From contig NZ_FXYD01000001.1 in assembly GCF_900185015.1 (NCBI RefSeq), forward strand, positions 372,001 through 436,000: a stretch of DNA of 64,000 bases, given 5' to 3'. The notes below the pieces were generated by a model. It saw only the letters and a program-made list of their open reading frames with translations, was not told where the DNA came from and searched no databases. Below, in pieces: positions 45,862 through 56,848 of the stretch (position 1 is the stretch's first letter; each line of letters starts with the position of its first letter). The DNA comes from Octadecabacter ascidiaceicola (lineage in GTDB: Bacteria; Pseudomonadota; Alphaproteobacteria; Rhodobacterales; Rhodobacteraceae). A program made the translations under genes and the position numbers.

Positions 45862-46569
45862 ATGCTCACGAAGAAACAACTTGATCTGTTGGAGTTCATC
45901 CAGAAACGGGTGCAACGTGACGGTGTCCCCCCAAGCTTTGATGAAATGAAAGAGGCGCTTGATCTGCGGTCCAAGTCGGGCATCCATCGCCTGATTACAG
46001 CGCTTGAGGAGCGCGGATTTATCCGCCGCCTCGCCCACCGTGCCCGTGCATTGGAAATCGTGAAACTGCCAGACGCCCTTCAGGCAAAGTTTGACGCACC
46101 CGTAGCGGGTGGCTTCCAGCCGCGCGTCATTGATGGCGACCGTCCTGACAGCCGCCCCGCCGGTGCACAGCCGCTTGAGAACGGCGGTGCGATTGATCTT
46201 CCGGTAATGGGACGGATCGCTGCTGGTGTTCCGATCGCTGCCATTTCAGAGATCAGTCATAATGTGTCCGTTCCGTCTTCTATGGTTGGTAAAGGCGAAC
46301 ACTATGCCCTTGAAGTTAAGGGCGATTCCATGATTGACGCCGGAATTAACGACGGTGATGTCGTGGTAATCCGTGAAAGCTCTACGGCGGACAATGGCGA
46401 TATTGTTGTCGCCTTGGTGGAAGATTCTGAAGCCACGCTAAAGCGCTATCGTCGCAACGGTGACGCCATCGCGCTTGAGGCAGCCAACCCCGCCTATGAA
46501 ACGCGTCTGTTCCGCGGTGATCAGGTCAAGGTGCAGGGCCGTTTGGTCGGTTTGATCCGCACTTACTAA
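45862..46569 (+). CDS. lexA: LexA repressor
   Basis: The 235-residue SOS regulator has an N-terminal winged helix ([43 protein letters not shown]). A linker leads to a peptidase domain with the self-cleavage bond Ala121-Gly122 (RIAAGVPIA), nucleophile Ser156 in [10 protein letters not shown] and base Lys194 in ATLKRY. RecA filaments trigger cleavage. It is longer than E. coli LexA because of the linker, as usual in alphaproteobacteria. A GGGAG site precedes the ATG. Convergent with comEC (4-nt overlap). Confidence 0.95.
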   Translation: MLTKKQLDLLEFIQKRVQRDGVPPSFDEMKEALDLRSKSGIHRLITALEERGFIRRLAHRARALEIVKLPDALQAKFDAPVAGGFQPRVIDGDRPDSRPAGAQPLENGGAIDLPVMGRIAAGVPIAAISEISHNVSVPSSMVGKGEHYALEVKGDSMIDAGINDGDVVVIRESSTADNGDIVVALVEDSEATLKRYRRNGDAIALEAANPAYETRLFRGDQVKVQGRLVGLIRTY

Positions 46570-48629
46570 TCAAAAAGACGACGACGTAGGGATGCGGTGT
46601 TCCAGTACCGCTCCCCTGTTTGGTCCTGCGCGCTGATTAGCGTCAACTTCCCGTTTTCGATATAGCCCGCTAAAGCACCCGATTGGCGTAAGCGTCTGAT
46701 GTCAAAGACAGTACAGCCTTCAATGTTGTCCAATTCCTGATTGGTAATAACAAGGTCTGCGCCGCCACACCCATCGAGCGCTGCGACTGCCATTGATCCG
46801 CGCAGGTTCAACACACGACTGTCACCAACCCTTGCGAACACGGTTCGCCCCTCCTCAATCAACCCGTCACGGCTAAACGCCACGACCTGGGCAACCGGTG
46901 CGCCATCGTTTTCCAACCAATTGCCAACGGCAAAGGATTCTCCTCTTTCTTTGGAAACGGCTCGCCCTGTAGGTGTCATAACCCCGATCAGGGACCCTGT
47001 ATCTGCGATCAATAGCGCGGGACGTTCCACAATATGCCACAACACAAATGCCGATAGGACGGGGGCGACACCAAGCCAACGCAACCGACCACGCCAAAGA
47101 ACTACAAACAGACCGCCCAGCGAAATCATCGCTAGAACCTCTGATCCGGGCGTCGGTACATGGCGCAAGGCGGCGTCCTGATTGGCCACGAAGTGCGCGA
47201 CGGCCAATATCCAACGCAACCCAAGATCCATGACCCAAAGGCCAATCATCTCAAGCCCGAGTGGCGCGAATACCGTTGCAACCACGGCTGCGGGCATCAC
47301 CAGTGTTCCCATAAGCGGCACCGACAGCAGGTTCGCGATCAGGCCGAATTGCGCGATTTGGTTGAAATGGAATGCCGCAAACGGTGCGGTTGCCAACCCT
47401 GCGACCAAGGATGACAGGAAAACAGCACAAACAGATTTCACCCACCTTGGAACGTCAGGCAGCTCTAACTGTCTCATCAGCCCGAATACTGCGACCAGTG
47501 CCGTGGTCGCAGCAAAAGACATCTGGAAGCCGGGGCCGAACAGTGCTTCAGGGCGCAATGTCAGCACGATCATCGCAGCAATCGCGACCGCCCGCAGCGT
47601 TAGGGCGCGTCGGTCGAAAAGAACGGCGATTAACATAACAGCCACCATGACGAAGGCCCGCTCTGTGGATACGTTTCCACCTGACAAGGCCAAGTATCCA
47701 GCTGCCGAGACCAACGCGCCCACGGCGGCGATCTTTTTTACCGGCCAGTGCAACGCGGCATAGGGCCAAAGCGCCATGGCGTAACGCAGTGTAGAAAAAA
47801 TAAACGCCGCGAGAATCCCCATGTGCATCCCGGAAATCGCCAGCAAGTGCGCGAGGTTTGAGGCCCGCAGCGCGTTTACACTGTCCTGCCCCATGCCGGA
47901 ACGGTCCCCCGTCATGATGGCCGCCGCAAAGGCACCAGATTCGCCGTTCAGACGATCCTGAACCGCCGCACTGATCGCCACCCGTTGGCGGTAAACCCAA
48001 AGGCCCGCGGCTCCTTCTTCGGCCTCAGCGCCCAATAGAACGGGAGTGCGCGTATATCCAACGGCCCCCAAGCCTTCGAACCACGCCATACGTTGAAAAT
48101 CAAATCCCCCCGGTTCAACAGGACCGCTTGGTGGGGACAAATGCCCCGTCATCAAAACCACCTGCCCTGGCTCAGGTGCGAAAAACCCTTGTTCGCCATG
48201 TAGTGACACCCGAACCGTCGCTGGTGTGCGTTGCATTTCCATGCGCGACAGGACGACGTGGTCTAGCGTTAGCCGCACAGCGTCTGAGTTCGAGCGGTCA
48301 ATCTCGATAATACGGCCTTGGATCGGACCGTAGTACCGAAACTCCAACACAGGTTCGGCGACCATATTGGTGCGAAGCCCCGCGATTGCGAACCCTCCTG
48401 AAAGCAAAGCAAGGACTGTAATCCAAAGACTAAAACGTTCAGAACAAACGACAAGCGCACCAAACAACGCGACCGACAGTGCGAACGCTGAATATGTGGT
48501 TAGAACAGCTGGTTCGACAGGCGCAGCAAAGTACCCCGCGATACCGATGCCAAACAGAACAGGCGCCCAGCCAAACAGATCACCACGCTGCGCAGTAACC
48601 TGCGCCCATGCGTCATTCAGCATGCGCAC
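46566..48629 (-). CDS. comEC: ComEC/Rec2-family DNA uptake channel protein
   Basis: The 687-residue polytopic membrane protein has an N-terminal DUF4131 region (residues 20-190) and the competence-domain helices with [39 protein letters not shown], the family signature. About nine more hydrophobic helices follow. The C-terminal 170 residues have no HxHxDH metal motif, so the beta-lactamase-like part seen in long ComEC proteins is absent or degenerate. It would carry single-stranded DNA across the inner membrane. Divergent from gltX, 84 nt apart. Confidence 0.9.
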   Translation of the reverse strand: MRMLNDAWAQVTAQRGDLFGWAPVLFGIGIAGYFAAPVEPAVLTTYSAFALSVALFGALVVCSERFSLWITVLALLSGGFAIAGLRTNMVAEPVLEFRYYGPIQGRIIEIDRSNSDAVRLTLDHVVLSRMEMQRTPATVRVSLHGEQGFFAPEPGQVVLMTGHLSPPSGPVEPGGFDFQRMAWFEGLGAVGYTRTPVLLGAEAEEGAAGLWVYRQRVAISAAVQDRLNGESGAFAAAIMTGDRSGMGQDSVNALRASNLAHLLAISGMHMGILAAFIFSTLRYAMALWPYAALHWPVKKIAAVGALVSAAGYLALSGGNVSTERAFVMVAVMLIAVLFDRRALTLRAVAIAAMIVLTLRPEALFGPGFQMSFAATTALVAVFGLMRQLELPDVPRWVKSVCAVFLSSLVAGLATAPFAAFHFNQIAQFGLIANLLSVPLMGTLVMPAAVVATVFAPLGLEMIGLWVMDLGLRWILAVAHFVANQDAALRHVPTPGSEVLAMISLGGLFVVLWRGRLRWLGVAPVLSAFVLWHIVERPALLIADTGSLIGVMTPTGRAVSKERGESFAVGNWLENDGAPVAQVVAFSRDGLIEEGRTVFARVGDSRVLNLRGSMAVAALDGCGGADLVITNQELDNIEGCTVFDIRRLRQSGALAGYIENGKLTLISAQDQTGERYWNTASLRRRLFD

Positions 48630-48713
48630 TTGTCCTTACCCCGCGCTGTTAGTATTCCCGCTTCAAGCCCGCCAATCCTAACGAAATGGTGGTTAGCAAA
48701 AGGTTAATTTCCC

Positions 48714-50117
48714 ATGTCGCAAGCTCAAGTTGTCACCCGTTTCGCCCCGTCCCCAACTGGGGCATTGCACATTGGCGGCGCTCGTACAGCATTGTTCAAT
48801 TGGCTTTATGCACGTGGACGCGGCGGTAAGTTCTTGCTGCGTATTGAAGACACAGACAAAGCCCGCTCAACGGACGAAAACACGCAGGCCATCTTGGACG
48901 GCCTGACATGGCTTGGCCTTGATTGGGATGGTGAGCCAACGTCGCAAGCCGCACAAGCTGCACGTCACGTTGAGGTTGCGCAGGAAATGCTCGCCAATGG
49001 GCACGCCTATAAATGCTTTGCCACACAGGACGAAATCGAAGCCTTCCGCGAGGAAGCGCGTGCAAACAAAACCTCGACCCTCTATCGTTCTCCTTGGCGC
49101 GATGTGGCGGATGCAGATCACCCTGATCTGCCTTTCGTTGTCCGCGTCAAAGCCCCACGGGAAGGCGCGACGACGCTTCATGACGAGGTTCAGGGCGACG
49201 TAACATGGCAGAACGAACAGCTTGATGACATGATCCTGCTGCGCAGCGACGGTTCGCCCGTTTATATGTTGGCAGTTGTTGTTGATGACCACGATATGGG
49301 TGTGACCCACGTTATTCGCGGGGATGACCATCTCGCCAATGCATTCCGTCAAAACCTGATCTACGACGCGATGGGTTGGGACAAACCCACCCTCGCCCAT
49401 ATCCCGTTGATCTTTGGTCCAGACGGTAAAAAGCTATCCAAACGCCACGGTGCGACAGGTGCGGCTGAATACCAGGCTATGGGATACCCAGCGGCCGGCA
49501 TGCGCAACTATTTGACCCGACTGGGCTGGTCCCACGGCGATGACGAGTTTTTCAGCGATGCCCAAGCTCGTGAGTGGTTTGACCTTGGCGGTATCGGCAA
49601 AAGCCCTGCGCGCTTTGACACAAAGAAGCTGGAAAACATCTGTGGCCAGCACATCGCCGTGTCAGATAATGCTGCACTGCTGCATGAATTGGAGGCCTTT
49701 CTTGCTGCGACCCAGCAAAACGCCCTGACGTCACAACAGCATGACGGATTGTTGAAAGCGATGGAAAGCCTGAAAGAACGCGCGAAGACCTTTCCGGAAC
49801 TTATTGATAAAGCACAATTTGTTCTTACATCTCGCCCTATCGAGATCACTGAAAAGGCAGCAAAATCACTCGATGATGTACACAAAGGTATACTGAAAGA
49901 ATTGACGCCGCAGTTGCAAACTGTTAGCTGGGCGAGAGACGAACTCGAAGGGATCGTGGCCGCCCTCGCTGAGGCCCATGATACAAAACTTGGCAAGCTT
50001 GCAGGGCCTCTTCGGGCGGTCCTCGCTGGACGACATGTTTCCCCTTCGGTCTTTGATATGATGCTGGTCCTTGGGCGCGACGAAACAATCGCCCGCATCG
50101 AGGACGCAACTGGCTGA
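48714..50117 (+). CDS. gltX: Glutamate-tRNA ligase
   Basis: The 467-residue class I synthetase has [24 protein letters not shown] (HIGH motif as HIGG), [28 protein letters not shown] and [15 protein letters not shown] (KMSKS as KLSKR). A helical anticodon-binding region follows. It charges tRNA-Glu, and in alphaproteobacteria one of two copies often also serves tRNA-Gln for transamidation. The gene is followed by gltA after 97 nt. Confidence 0.95.
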   Translation: MSQAQVVTRFAPSPTGALHIGGARTALFNWLYARGRGGKFLLRIEDTDKARSTDENTQAILDGLTWLGLDWDGEPTSQAAQAARHVEVAQEMLANGHAYKCFATQDEIEAFREEARANKTSTLYRSPWRDVADADHPDLPFVVRVKAPREGATTLHDEVQGDVTWQNEQLDDMILLRSDGSPVYMLAVVVDDHDMGVTHVIRGDDHLANAFRQNLIYDAMGWDKPTLAHIPLIFGPDGKKLSKRHGATGAAEYQAMGYPAAGMRNYLTRLGWSHGDDEFFSDAQAREWFDLGGIGKSPARFDTKKLENICGQHIAVSDNAALLHELEAFLAATQQNALTSQQHDGLLKAMESLKERAKTFPELIDKAQFVLTSRPIEITEKAAKSLDDVHKGILKELTPQLQTVSWARDELEGIVAALAEAHDTKLGKLAGPLRAVLAGRHVSPSVFDMMLVLGRDETIARIEDATG

Positions 50118-50214
50118 AACACTTTCGTTACCTTTTGCAGGTACGGGGTGTCTTGACCGGAAAACCGCAGACGCCACTTGGGTCCACCAAGGGCGTACCT
50201 AGAAAGGGATAAAC

Positions 50215-51501
50215 ATGACCAAGAACGCGACGTTGACGATTGATGGCAATTCTTTTGAGCTGCCGATCCACACTCCTTCTGCGGGCCCTGATGTTATCGA
50301 TATCCGCAAGCTTTACGGTCAGGCTGGTGTGTTCACATATGATCCGGGCTTCACGTCCACCGCTGCCTGTGACAGTACAATCACGTTCATTGACGGCGAC
50401 AAAGGTGAGCTTTTGCACCGCGGTTACCCGATTGATCAGCTGGCCAGCCAGTCCCACTACCTCGAAGTATGCTTCTTGCTGCTTTACGGCTACCTTCCAG
50501 AAGCCGACGAACTTGAGAAGTTTGAGCGTCTGGTAACAAACCACACGATGATCCACGAACAGATGCACAATTTCTTCCGTGGCTTCCGTCGCGATGCGCC
50601 GCCAATGGCGACAATGGTTGGTGTTGTAGGTGCGATGTCCGCGTTTTATCACGACTCCACTGACATCAACGACGAACACCAGCGCGAAGTTGCGTCCATC
50701 CGCCTTGTGGCGAAGATGCCAACGATTGCTGCCATGGCCTATAAATACTCCATCGGCCAGCCGTTCGTGTACCCGCGCAACGACTTGGACTATGCGTCCA
50801 ACTTCCTGAACATGTGTTTCTCTGTTCCAGCAGAAGAGTACCAAGTGAATCCGATCCTCGCCCGTGCGATGGACCGCATCTTCACACTCCACGCGGATCA
50901 CGAGCAGAACGCATCAACATCTACTGTACGTCTTGCATCATCTTCGGGTGCAAACCCGTTTGCATGTATCGCTGCTGGTATCGCTTGTCTCTGGGGCCCG
51001 TCCCACGGTGGTGCCAACCAAGCCTGCTTGGAAATGCTCAAAGAGATCGGTTCTATTGACCGCATTCCTGAGTTCATCGCCCGCGCGAAAGACAAGAACG
51101 ACAGCTACCGTTTGATGGGCTTTGGCCACCGCGTTTACAAAAACTTCGACCCACGCGCGACTGTTATGAAAGAGTCCGCTGACGAAGTGCTTGAACTGCT
51201 CGGCGTGGAAGACAACCCGCTGTTGCAGGTCGCAATGGAGCTTGAAAAGCAAGCGCTTGCGGATCCGTACTTCGCAGAAAAGAAGCTGTTCCCGAACGTT
51301 GATTTCTACTCCGGCATCATCCTCGAAGCGATGGGCTTCCCGACATCTATGTTCACACCAATCTTCGCGATGGCGCGGACAGTTGGCTGGATTTCCCAGT
51401 GGAAAGAACAGCTCGCAGATCCACAGCTGAAAATCGGCCGTCCACGTCAGCTGTACATGGGCGAAACATCACGCGATTACGTGGACATCGAAAAGCGCTA
51501 G
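50215..51501 (+). CDS. gltA: Citrate synthase (type II)
   Basis: The 428-residue TCA-cycle enzyme condenses oxaloacetate with acetyl-CoA. Visible landmarks are [78 protein letters not shown] (active-site His) and [14 protein letters not shown] (second His and binding Arg). The late [15 protein letters not shown] carries the catalytic Asp. GAAAGGGA precedes the ATG by 6 nt. Terminated by a strong hairpin. Confidence 0.96.
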   Translation: MTKNATLTIDGNSFELPIHTPSAGPDVIDIRKLYGQAGVFTYDPGFTSTAACDSTITFIDGDKGELLHRGYPIDQLASQSHYLEVCFLLLYGYLPEADELEKFERLVTNHTMIHEQMHNFFRGFRRDAPPMATMVGVVGAMSAFYHDSTDINDEHQREVASIRLVAKMPTIAAMAYKYSIGQPFVYPRNDLDYASNFLNMCFSVPAEEYQVNPILARAMDRIFTLHADHEQNASTSTVRLASSSGANPFACIAAGIACLWGPSHGGANQACLEMLKEIGSIDRIPEFIARAKDKNDSYRLMGFGHRVYKNFDPRATVMKESADEVLELLGVEDNPLLQVAMELEKQALADPYFAEKKLFPNVDFYSGIILEAMGFPTSMFTPIFAMARTVGWISQWKEQLADPQLKIGRPRQLYMGETSRDYVDIEKR

Positions 51502-51521
51502 GCAAACTCACATTCATGCTA

Positions 51522-51553
51522 GGGCCTCCGTGACATATCTCGGGGGCCCTTTT
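51522..51553 (+). terminator. Rho-independent terminator after gltA
   Basis: GGGCCTCCG (51522-51530) pairs with CGGGGGCCC (51541-51549) over 9 bp with one G-U pair and a 10-nt loop, followed by TTTTCG. It lies 21 nt past the gltA stop. Confidence 0.8.
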
Positions 51554-51697
51554 CGTTTGTGTAGCCCGCTAATCCTTTTAGGCTAAAAGCGTGGTGGCTA
51601 AATAGACAGGCCAGAAACAGATTGTTTCTTGATCCGCCGAGACTATCATCACAAACAAGTTTAATACTCTGTAAATTCATCACCCTGGAGTTGAGTC

Positions 51698-52858
51698 GTG
51701 GAAATTTTGTTACCGTTGTTGCTTGGGTTTGGCCTGCTCTCGTTATTCTCTGCCTCCTCCTCGGATAGCGATCCAGAAGACTCAACGCCAGATACCCCAC
51801 CTCTCCCGACAGATGGTGACGATGCGGTTGTGCTTACCGGTGGTCCAGACTTGTTTTTGGGAACGGACGGAGATGACAACATTGATGGCGGTGAAGGTTT
51901 TGACACACTCTCAGGTGGCGAAGGCAATGACACCATCGAAGGTGGGCGTGGTAAGGACTCGGTTTCCGGTGGCTCAGGATATGACACCCTCTCCGGAGGC
52001 GCATGGAACGACACCCTGGATGGCGGTTCCGGTTTTGATGACCTCGATGGCGGTGATGGCAATGACATCCTCTTTGGCGGGCTGGGTAAAGATCTGTTGG
52101 AAGGCGACGGTGGCAATGATGTGCTTCACGGCGGCGAATGGATCGATGGCCTATTCGGCGGTGACGGCGATGATACCCTTGTGGGCGACGTCGGCGACGA
52201 CATCCTGAATGGCGGTGACGGTATAGATATTCTCAGTGGCGGCGATGGCGACGATATAGGAATTGGAGGAGACGGTGCAGACACCATATTCGGCGGTGAT
52301 GGTGATGATCTACTCCTAGGAAGTTCTTTCCCTTCAATTGATCCCGCTACATTTCGGGCAATCCGCGATGGCAGTGATCTTGATGAATTTGGCCGCGACG
52401 CATTTTTAGCCGTCAAAGGTGGTGACGGCTATTTCGACTCTCTTGTAGGCGGGAATGGTGATGACTTCTATTACCTTACAGACGAAGCTGATGAAGCACG
52501 CGGTTCACACAGTGGTAAGGATACCTTCATCGTATTTTCCGAACTCGGCGAAGCCCTTGACGGAGAAGGTGATGTCACCTTCATCCATGACACTGAGGAA
52601 GTAACAATAGACGATCCACCTGGAGTTATGATTCACGGGTTCAATCCATCCGAAGACGTGCTGGTCATCCTCCATGATGGGGCTACCGCCACCCCTGTTC
52701 TTTCCTTCGAAGAAGGAGCAGCACGTTTGAACCGCAGCTACGAATCTTCCTATGTCGTCAATGTTTTCGCTGACGGTATACAAATCGCGACAGTCAGCAC
52801 GGATGAATCTGTATCTGCTGTTGACGTTCAAGCTGCGTCGGTGCTTCAGGTAATTTAA
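51698..52858 (+). CDS. RTX-type calcium-binding repeat protein
   Basis: The 386-residue acidic protein has a hydrophobic N-terminus ([19 protein letters not shown]), which may be a membrane anchor rather than a cleaved signal. From about residue 48 to 205 it has some 15 nonapeptide repeats of the GGxGxDxhx type (for example [27 protein letters not shown]), which fold as calcium-binding beta rolls. The last 180 residues hold no catalytic motif I know ([32 protein letters not shown]). Starts at GTG 51698. RTX proteins are normally exported by a type I system, but none is adjacent. Confidence 0.85.
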   Translation: MEILLPLLLGFGLLSLFSASSSDSDPEDSTPDTPPLPTDGDDAVVLTGGPDLFLGTDGDDNIDGGEGFDTLSGGEGNDTIEGGRGKDSVSGGSGYDTLSGGAWNDTLDGGSGFDDLDGGDGNDILFGGLGKDLLEGDGGNDVLHGGEWIDGLFGGDGDDTLVGDVGDDILNGGDGIDILSGGDGDDIGIGGDGADTIFGGDGDDLLLGSSFPSIDPATFRAIRDGSDLDEFGRDAFLAVKGGDGYFDSLVGGNGDDFYYLTDEADEARGSHSGKDTFIVFSELGEALDGEGDVTFIHDTEEVTIDDPPGVMIHGFNPSEDVLVILHDGATATPVLSFEEGAARLNRSYESSYVVNVFADGIQIATVSTDESVSAVDVQAASVLQVI

Positions 52859-53631
52859 CGTCCCTCGTATTTCGCAGGGCGCTTCTCTAGGAACGCCAAT
52901 ACGCCCTCTTGGAAGTCGCGGGTTTTGCCGCATTCACCTTGCAAACGCGCTTCGGTCGCAAGCTGTTCATCTAGTGTGCTTTCAAATGACCCTCGCAGCG
53001 CGGTTTTGACGCGCTGATATGCTGCCGTTGGGCCAGCGGCGAGGTGCAAAGCGCGGTTTGCGACGTGGGTGTCGAATTCTTTCAGCGGAACTGCTTCATA
53101 GATCATGCCCATGTCGGCGGCCTGACGGCCTGTAATATTGTCCCCAAACAACGCAGCGCCCATCGCCTTTGCAGCCCCCATCTGACGCGGCAACCAATAG
53201 GTGCCACCTGCATCAGGGATCAGGCCAATACGGGTAAACGCTTGAATAAAATAGGCTTCCTCAGCCGCGATCACCACGTCAGCCGCCAGCGCAAGGTTCG
53301 CCCCCGCCCCTGCCGCCGCACCATGCACCGCGCAGATTGTCGGGATTTTGCAGTCAAAGATCGCCTTAAGCATCGGCACATATTCATCCCGCAGGGTGCG
53401 TTCCAAATCTAGGTTCGTGGCGTTACCGCGGTCTCCCAAGTCTTGTCCGGAACAAAACGCATCCCCCGCGCCACCGATCACCAACACACGTGCCTCACGT
53501 TCCGCCGCTTTAACGGCGTGAGTAATTTCAGCCCGCATCTGAACATTCAGCGCGTTTTTCATGTCCGGACGGTTCAGTGTCAGCGTGGCTACATTATTTG
53601 CTGTCTCGAGGCGGATGGCGGAATATTCCAT
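52855..53631 (-). CDS. Enoyl-CoA hydratase/isomerase family protein (PaaG-like)
   Basis: The 258-residue crotonase-fold protein has [14 protein letters not shown], the oxyanion-hole segments [13 protein letters not shown] and [24 protein letters not shown], and [25 protein letters not shown]. The Asp in IPDAGG and the DLGDRG motif fit the PaaG branch (ring-epoxide isomerase of phenylacetate catabolism), but a general enoyl-CoA hydratase role is possible. Convergent with the RTX gene, with 4 nt of overlap. Confidence 0.85.
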   Translation of the reverse strand: MEYSAIRLETANNVATLTLNRPDMKNALNVQMRAEITHAVKAAEREARVLVIGGAGDAFCSGQDLGDRGNATNLDLERTLRDEYVPMLKAIFDCKIPTICAVHGAAAGAGANLALAADVVIAAEEAYFIQAFTRIGLIPDAGGTYWLPRQMGAAKAMGAALFGDNITGRQAADMGMIYEAVPLKEFDTHVANRALHLAAGPTAAYQRVKTALRGSFESTLDEQLATEARLQGECGKTRDFQEGVLAFLEKRPAKYEGR

Positions 53632-53720
53632 TGGGCGTCCTTTGTGTGGCGTTGCACCTACACTACTAAACTCTCCGGTTCAGAAAAGCCTAAACGCAAC
53701 GTCATAGAAACCAGCGTGGT

Positions 53721-54167
53721 TTAGGATTTCATGATCTTATCAATACGGGCCTGTTCTTCGTCGCTCAGCGCTTCAGGGCCGACGGCGCGGGACCGACCAC
53801 GTATCGTGACAGCCGCGATACCACCTGCCAAAAACAGCATAATCGGCGCGGCGAGCCACAGCGCGAAATTTGCACCCTCAACCTTTGGACTGAGCAGGAT
53901 GTATTCGCCGTAGCGGTCAACCAGGTACTGCACGGCTTCATCGTCAGTATCGCCCGCAACAAGCCGCTCACGCAGCAGAATACGCAGGTCACGCGAAATT
54001 CCTGCGTTGCTCTCATCAATGCTTTCGTTGCGACAAACTGGACAACGTAGCCCCTCAGACAGAGCACGAGCGCGAAGTTCCAGCGCTGCGTCCTCCAACA
54101 CCTCATCCGGTTGAACAGCCGCTAAGGGCGCTGCGAGCATGCACAGAATGAACGCCAGCCACCTCAT
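53721..54167 (-). CDS. ccmH: Cytochrome c-type biogenesis protein CcmH
   Basis: The 148-residue membrane-anchored protein has a signal peptide (MRWLAFILCMLAAPLAAVQP). The redox motif LRCPVCRNESIDESNA follows (Cys42 and Cys45), then RERLVAGDTDDEAVQYLVDRYGEYILLSP, and a C-terminal transmembrane helix (LWLAAPIMLFLAGGIAAVTI). It keeps apocytochrome c heme-site thiols reduced for heme ligation. Overlaps the ccmF stop by 4 nt. Confidence 0.93.
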   Translation of the reverse strand: MRWLAFILCMLAAPLAAVQPDEVLEDAALELRARALSEGLRCPVCRNESIDESNAGISRDLRILLRERLVAGDTDDEAVQYLVDRYGEYILLSPKVEGANFALWLAAPIMLFLAGGIAAVTIRGRSRAVGPEALSDEEQARIDKIMKS

Positions 54168-56200
54168 TCTGCTGGCACCGTGTTTGAGGTGGTCTTTGCC
54201 GCACCAGCCGCAACGCGCAAGCGTCTATCTGAAAGGGAAATAAAACCACCCAATGCCATCAAGATCGCACCGCCCCAAATCCAGTTCGCGAAGGGCTTAA
54301 TGTAGGTGCGCACAGCCCACCCCCCGCCGGTTTGTGGATCCCCAAGCACAACATAAACATCCCGTAGAACGCCATTACGAATGCCGGCTTCTGTTGTCGG
54401 CATCTGTGCCACTGGATAGACGCGTTTTTCGGCAAACACCTGCCCGACAAAACGACCGTTGCGATAGACATTCATCTCGCCGCCTTCGCCGTAGTAATTC
54501 GGCCCATCAATCTCAACGACTGCGGCCAATTCGATTTCGTGGATACCAACTCCCCAGCGATCGCCAACTTGGGCCACACGGATGTCCTCCGCTTCCCACG
54601 CCATTAACACAGCAACCGCAAACACCGTGATCCCAAGGCCTGCATGTGCTGTGAACTTCCCCCAGTCCGCGCGTGGCAGTCTGGTAAGGCGTTTCAGCCG
54701 ATCCGAAAGCGCACCGCGCCCTGTGCGCAGCCAAATGTCCATAGATGCGCCACCCACAACCCAAACGCCTAAGACCACGCCAATGGGCCCCATAGCAGAG
54801 CGACCCGTTTGCATTGCGAATGCCAATGCCCCGAGGGCAATCGCAAGCACCGCAATTGGTGCCATAGACTTCATAGCCTTACTTAGGCTGCCGCGTTTCC
54901 ACGCAAGCACCGCACCGACAGGCAAAATGATTGCCAACGGAACAAAGATCAGCGTGAACGCGAAGTTAAAGAACGGCGGGCCGACAGAGACCTGTTCAGG
55001 TTTGTCGAATAACCCGAACGTATAAAACGGGTTCGCCATGCCGCCGCTCCAGACGGGGCTTGCGGATGCGATCTCAACCACCAATGGCCAGATCGTGCCC
55101 CAGAAAACCACGAAGCTCGACACAGCAAGCAGCACGTTGTTGGACACCAACGCCGTTTCACGGCTGACCAGCCCGAACACGCCTTTGGCTTCCATGGCTT
55201 TGGCGCGCAAGGCAAACAACAGCAGCCCCCCGCCAACGAAAACCCCAAGGATCATAAGAATAAACACGCCGCGTTCAGGATCGTTGGCGAAGGCATGCAC
55301 CGACGTCAGCACGCCGGATCGCACGATGAATGTCCCAAGCAATGAGAACCCGAATGCAAGGATTGCTAAGAGAATGGTCCATGCTTTCAGGCTCTCGCGC
55401 TTCTCAACCACGATAGCGGAGTGCAACAAAGCAGCGGCCAATAGCCACGGCATAAAGGATGCATTTTCGACCGGATCCCAGAACCAGAAACCGCCCCACC
55501 CGAGTTCGTAATAGGCCCACCATGAGCCGAGCGCGATGCCGATGGTCAAGAATATCCACGCCGCCAAGGTCCAAGGGCGCACCCAACGCCCCCAAGCGGC
55601 ATCAACGCGCCCTTCGAGCAAGGCGGCGATCGCAAAGGAGAATGACATGCTGAGACCAACATAGCCGAGGTACAAAAACGGCGGATGAAACGCGAGGCCC
55701 GGATCTTGCAACAGCGGGTTCAAGTCTTGGCCGTTAAACGGAGGATACTCCAACCGCTCAAACGGGTTGGATGTGAACAGAATGAAGCCATAAAACGCGA
55801 TACTAACTGCAGCCTGAACGCCTAGAACTCGTGCGCGCAAGCTGGCGGGCAAGTTGCTCCCGAACCAGCTGGCACAAGCGCCGAACAGCACAAGGATCAG
55901 CAACCAAAGCAGAATCGAGCCTTCATGGTTCCCCCAAACGCCGCTAACTTTATAGAGCATCGGCTTGTCGGAATGGCTGTTGGCCGCCACTAGGCGCAGC
56001 GAGAAATCAGATACGACAAAGGCATACATTAGTGCAGCGAAACTAAATCCAACGAGAAGGAACTGCACCGTCGCCGCAGGATCGGCCAGTGCCATCCAGC
56101 CACGCCATCCCTTGTGAGCGCCAAAAATTGGTACAACCATCTGCACGACCCCAACGAGGGCGGCCAGAATCAATGCGAAGTGTCCGAGTTCAATAATCAT
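54164..56200 (-). CDS. ccmF: Heme lyase CcmF/NrfE family
   Basis: The 678-residue polytopic protein has the tryptophan-rich WWD signature WGGFWFWDPVENASFMPWL, the loop SVWGNHEGSILLWLLIL-type segment near residue 90, and NPFERLEYPPFNGQDLNPLLQDPGLAFHPPFLYLGYVG. Late helices carry SLLGTFIVRSGVLTSVHAFA. It catalyses covalent heme attachment with CcmH. It is separated from ccmE by the holin and endolysin genes. Confidence 0.95.
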   Translation of the reverse strand: MIIELGHFALILAALVGVVQMVVPIFGAHKGWRGWMALADPAATVQFLLVGFSFAALMYAFVVSDFSLRLVAANSHSDKPMLYKVSGVWGNHEGSILLWLLILVLFGACASWFGSNLPASLRARVLGVQAAVSIAFYGFILFTSNPFERLEYPPFNGQDLNPLLQDPGLAFHPPFLYLGYVGLSMSFSFAIAALLEGRVDAAWGRWVRPWTLAAWIFLTIGIALGSWWAYYELGWGGFWFWDPVENASFMPWLLAAALLHSAIVVEKRESLKAWTILLAILAFGFSLLGTFIVRSGVLTSVHAFANDPERGVFILMILGVFVGGGLLLFALRAKAMEAKGVFGLVSRETALVSNNVLLAVSSFVVFWGTIWPLVVEIASASPVWSGGMANPFYTFGLFDKPEQVSVGPPFFNFAFTLIFVPLAIILPVGAVLAWKRGSLSKAMKSMAPIAVLAIALGALAFAMQTGRSAMGPIGVVLGVWVVGGASMDIWLRTGRGALSDRLKRLTRLPRADWGKFTAHAGLGITVFAVAVLMAWEAEDIRVAQVGDRWGVGIHEIELAAVVEIDGPNYYGEGGEMNVYRNGRFVGQVFAEKRVYPVAQMPTTEAGIRNGVLRDVYVVLGDPQTGGGWAVRTYIKPFANWIWGGAILMALGGFISLSDRRLRVAAGAAKTTSNTVPAE

Positions 56201-56272
56201 GGCGCGATTATAGGTCAGATGCGCTGCGCCGCCAGCGAAACTGCGATCACAAAACTGGGCGAAACGTCACGG

Positions 56273-56848
56273 CTACGATTGGTGGTGCTGCCATTCGACG
56301 AGCGCTGGGTTTGACGCAGGCGTTACTGCTCCCAACGTCAGATCGGCTGAAGGCGAACTTTGTGCGACTTGCGGCGTGTCATACTGCATTGCCTGAAGCG
56401 AACGCGTATTTTCGATCACTGTCGGAACCCGCGCCATTGTTTGCGCGATTGATTGTTGAAAATCCTGACTATGGGCTTGATGACGTGCGCCAAAATAGAA
56501 GCTGACAATCGCTCCCATAAGCCACCACAACGGATCCGGCACCAGTGCAATGCCCTGCATTCGTGTCGCAAACCATACCGGATCAACCATCGCGACCACA
56601 AATAACCCAATGGTGCCGAACGCCAACAAGGGGCGCGGCAGACGGTTTAATCCGTCCATCAACCGGTCAAAGAAGCCCGACCGAGGTACAGCGAACTCGG
56701 ACGCGAATTGCTGCATGGATTGGCGTTTTATCCCCGCCTGACGCACAGCCGCGCCTTCGGCGTTCTCGCGAAAAACATGTGCGGTTTCGGCGACGACATT
56801 GCGGCCATCGCCAAACACGCCCGTGAATATCCGTTCAATCAAACCCAT
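56273..56848 (-). CDS. Holin of the gene-transfer-agent type (3TM)
   Basis: The 191-residue protein has hydrophobic helices around residues 70-90 (LPRPLLAFGTIGLFVVAMV) and 105-125 (PDPLWWLMGAIVSFYFGARHQAHS), with amphipathic N-terminal sequence (FASEFAVPRSGFFDRLMDGLNRLPRP). It resembles the holin family described for gene-transfer-agent release in Rhodobacterales (GTA_holin_3TM). It would open the inner membrane for the endolysin. Start overlaps the endolysin stop by 10 nt, so the pair is co-translated. Confidence 0.75.
   Translation of the reverse strand: MGLIERIFTGVFGDGRNVVAETAHVFRENAEGAAVRQAGIKRQSMQQFASEFAVPRSGFFDRLMDGLNRLPRPLLAFGTIGLFVVAMVDPVWFATRMQGIALVPDPLWWLMGAIVSFYFGARHQAHSQDFQQSIAQTMARVPTVIENTRSLQAMQYDTPQVAQSSPSADLTLGAVTPASNPALVEWQHHQS

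Noticed and set aside
51890-52320. Tandem DNA repeat or CRISPR-like array
   Set aside because: The periodic 27-nt pattern is the coding trace of the nonapeptide RTX repeats. There are no unique spacers.
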